Origin: Treponema sp.
GTDB lineage: Bacteria; Spirochaetota; Spirochaetia; Treponematales; Treponemataceae
Reading direction: 5' to 3'
Assembly: GCA_004554075.1 (NCBI GenBank)
Contig: SFOB01000126.1
Coordinates: 1 to 5,875, forward strand
Length of the DNA: 5,875 nucleotides
The position numbers were made by a program, and so were the translations under genes. The number at the start of each line of letters is the position of its first letter. Position 1 is the first letter of the stretch. Shown piece after piece: positions 5,435 through 5,875 of the stretch. The notes under the pieces are model-generated. The model had not been told where the DNA came from and did no database searches. It worked only from the letters and a program-made list of their open reading frames with translations.

Positions 5435-5875
5435 TTTTGTCGAGCACTTCTTGTGATATGGTCTCCTCGATTTGGTGATATTCCACTATCGAGCCAGTAG
5501 TAGTTTACCCTCGGGTGTGATGCTTTTCAACCTTTATCCCTTTGCTCCTTGTGACTGTAACTGAATACTCTATTCACTTGATAACTAACAGAAGCCATAA
5601 ATGCTTCCGAGCACAAGTGAAAGGAGTCAAAGATGTCCCTTTCTTCATGTATCGTTTGGCAACAGTTTTTGGTTAGCGTCCGTACGCTCTCTCCACAGGG
5701 TTTGTCGGTTGCGCCGAATTGATATAAAGGGTTCCCGGTAGCGAGGATGTCAAGCAGCCCGGGATTTGTCTTAGAGGCTAAGTGGTTTTTCGTTATGGCT
5801 TCATTAAGTCATTCAGTGTTATTTCGTATTGTACTATACCACTATACATATTTGCCTTGATACCCTTTGATGTAA
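5435..5875. other. 441-bp stretch with no convincing gene; structured, possibly repeat-derived
   Basis: No frame gives a normal gene. It contains a long imperfect stem-loop (5540-5632) and two smaller hairpins: AGCGT/ACGCT at 5675-5688 with a 4-nt loop, and TCCCGG/CCGGGA at 5733-5764 with a 20-nt loop. There is also a minus-strand open frame of 93 codons (5808 down to a TGA at 5529-5527) whose first ATG is only 26 codons before the stop, so it is not called as a gene. A short minus-strand frame (5504-5415) runs into the end of the ADP-ribosylglycohydrolase gene. No clear intrinsic terminator with a T-run is seen after 5434. The combination would fit a dispersed non-coding repeat or a decayed mobile-element border. 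Confidence 0.45.
5540..5632. repeat. Long imperfect inverted repeat / nested stem-loop
   Basis: Outer arms CTTTGCTCCTT (5540-5550) and AAGGAGTCAAAG (5621-5632) pair over 11 bp with one bulged T. Inside, TTCACTTG (5573-5580) pairs perfectly with CAAGTGAA (5614-5621), sharing base 5621 with the outer arm. Within that, GAAGC (5591-5595) pairs with GCTTC (5603-5607) around a 7-nt loop. Three stems nested in order within 93 bp are more than expected by chance and suggest an RNA fold or a palindromic mobile repeat. No T-run follows, so it is not a standard terminator. The family is unknown. Confidence 0.5.

Noticed and set aside
5435..5875. CRISPR array, tRNA or attachment site in the right-hand stretch
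   Set aside because: No regularly spaced repeats, no cloverleaf or CCA-type end, and no paired direct repeats were seen.

Overview
The window looks like a piece of a Bacteroidota (probably Bacteroidales: Bacteroides/Prevotella-like) chromosome. No gene start has a convincing Shine-Dalgarno sequence. The leaders are A/T-rich instead (for example just before 1282), and one candidate promoter fits the TTTG / TAnnTTTG layout of that phylum. The protein families are also common there. The genus cannot be fixed from this sequence alone.

Layout, left to right. (1) 2-488, plus strand: the 3' end of a zeta-toxin-like P-loop kinase gene cut by the window edge, overlapped by a 60-codon ORF that may encode its partner or antitoxin. 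(2) 489-737: an AT-rich spacer with a candidate promoter, two identical 12-bp palindromes exactly 20 bp apart, and a short minus-strand open stretch that may be the tail of a lost convergent gene. (3) 738-5434, plus strand: a tightly packed four-gene run. It encodes a small Sel1-repeat protein, a 698-aa McrB-like AAA+ NTPase, an McrC-like PD-(D/E)XK nuclease and an ADP-ribosylglycohydrolase. The gaps are 22 bp, a 4-bp ATGA overlap and 5 bp. (4) 5435-5875: 441 bp without a convincing gene. It holds a long imperfect stem-loop, two smaller hairpins and a 93-codon minus-strand open frame that lacks a usable early start.

The core is a Type IV (modification-dependent) McrBC restriction system. McrB should oligomerise, hydrolyse nucleotide and recognise modified nucleic acid, while McrC stimulates it and cuts. 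The notable point is that McrB carries about 130-170 extra residues inside the AAA+ core, between Walker A and Walker B. This insert resembles an EVE/PUA-like modified-base reader. The protein also has a separate N-terminal region of about 230 residues that I cannot name. The flanking Sel1-repeat protein and ADP-ribosylglycohydrolase are candidate accessory parts of an extended defence operon. The hydrolase gene is visibly more GC-rich than mcrB, so it may instead be an older resident gene next to which the island was inserted. The zeta-like locus upstream adds to the accessory or defence character of the region.
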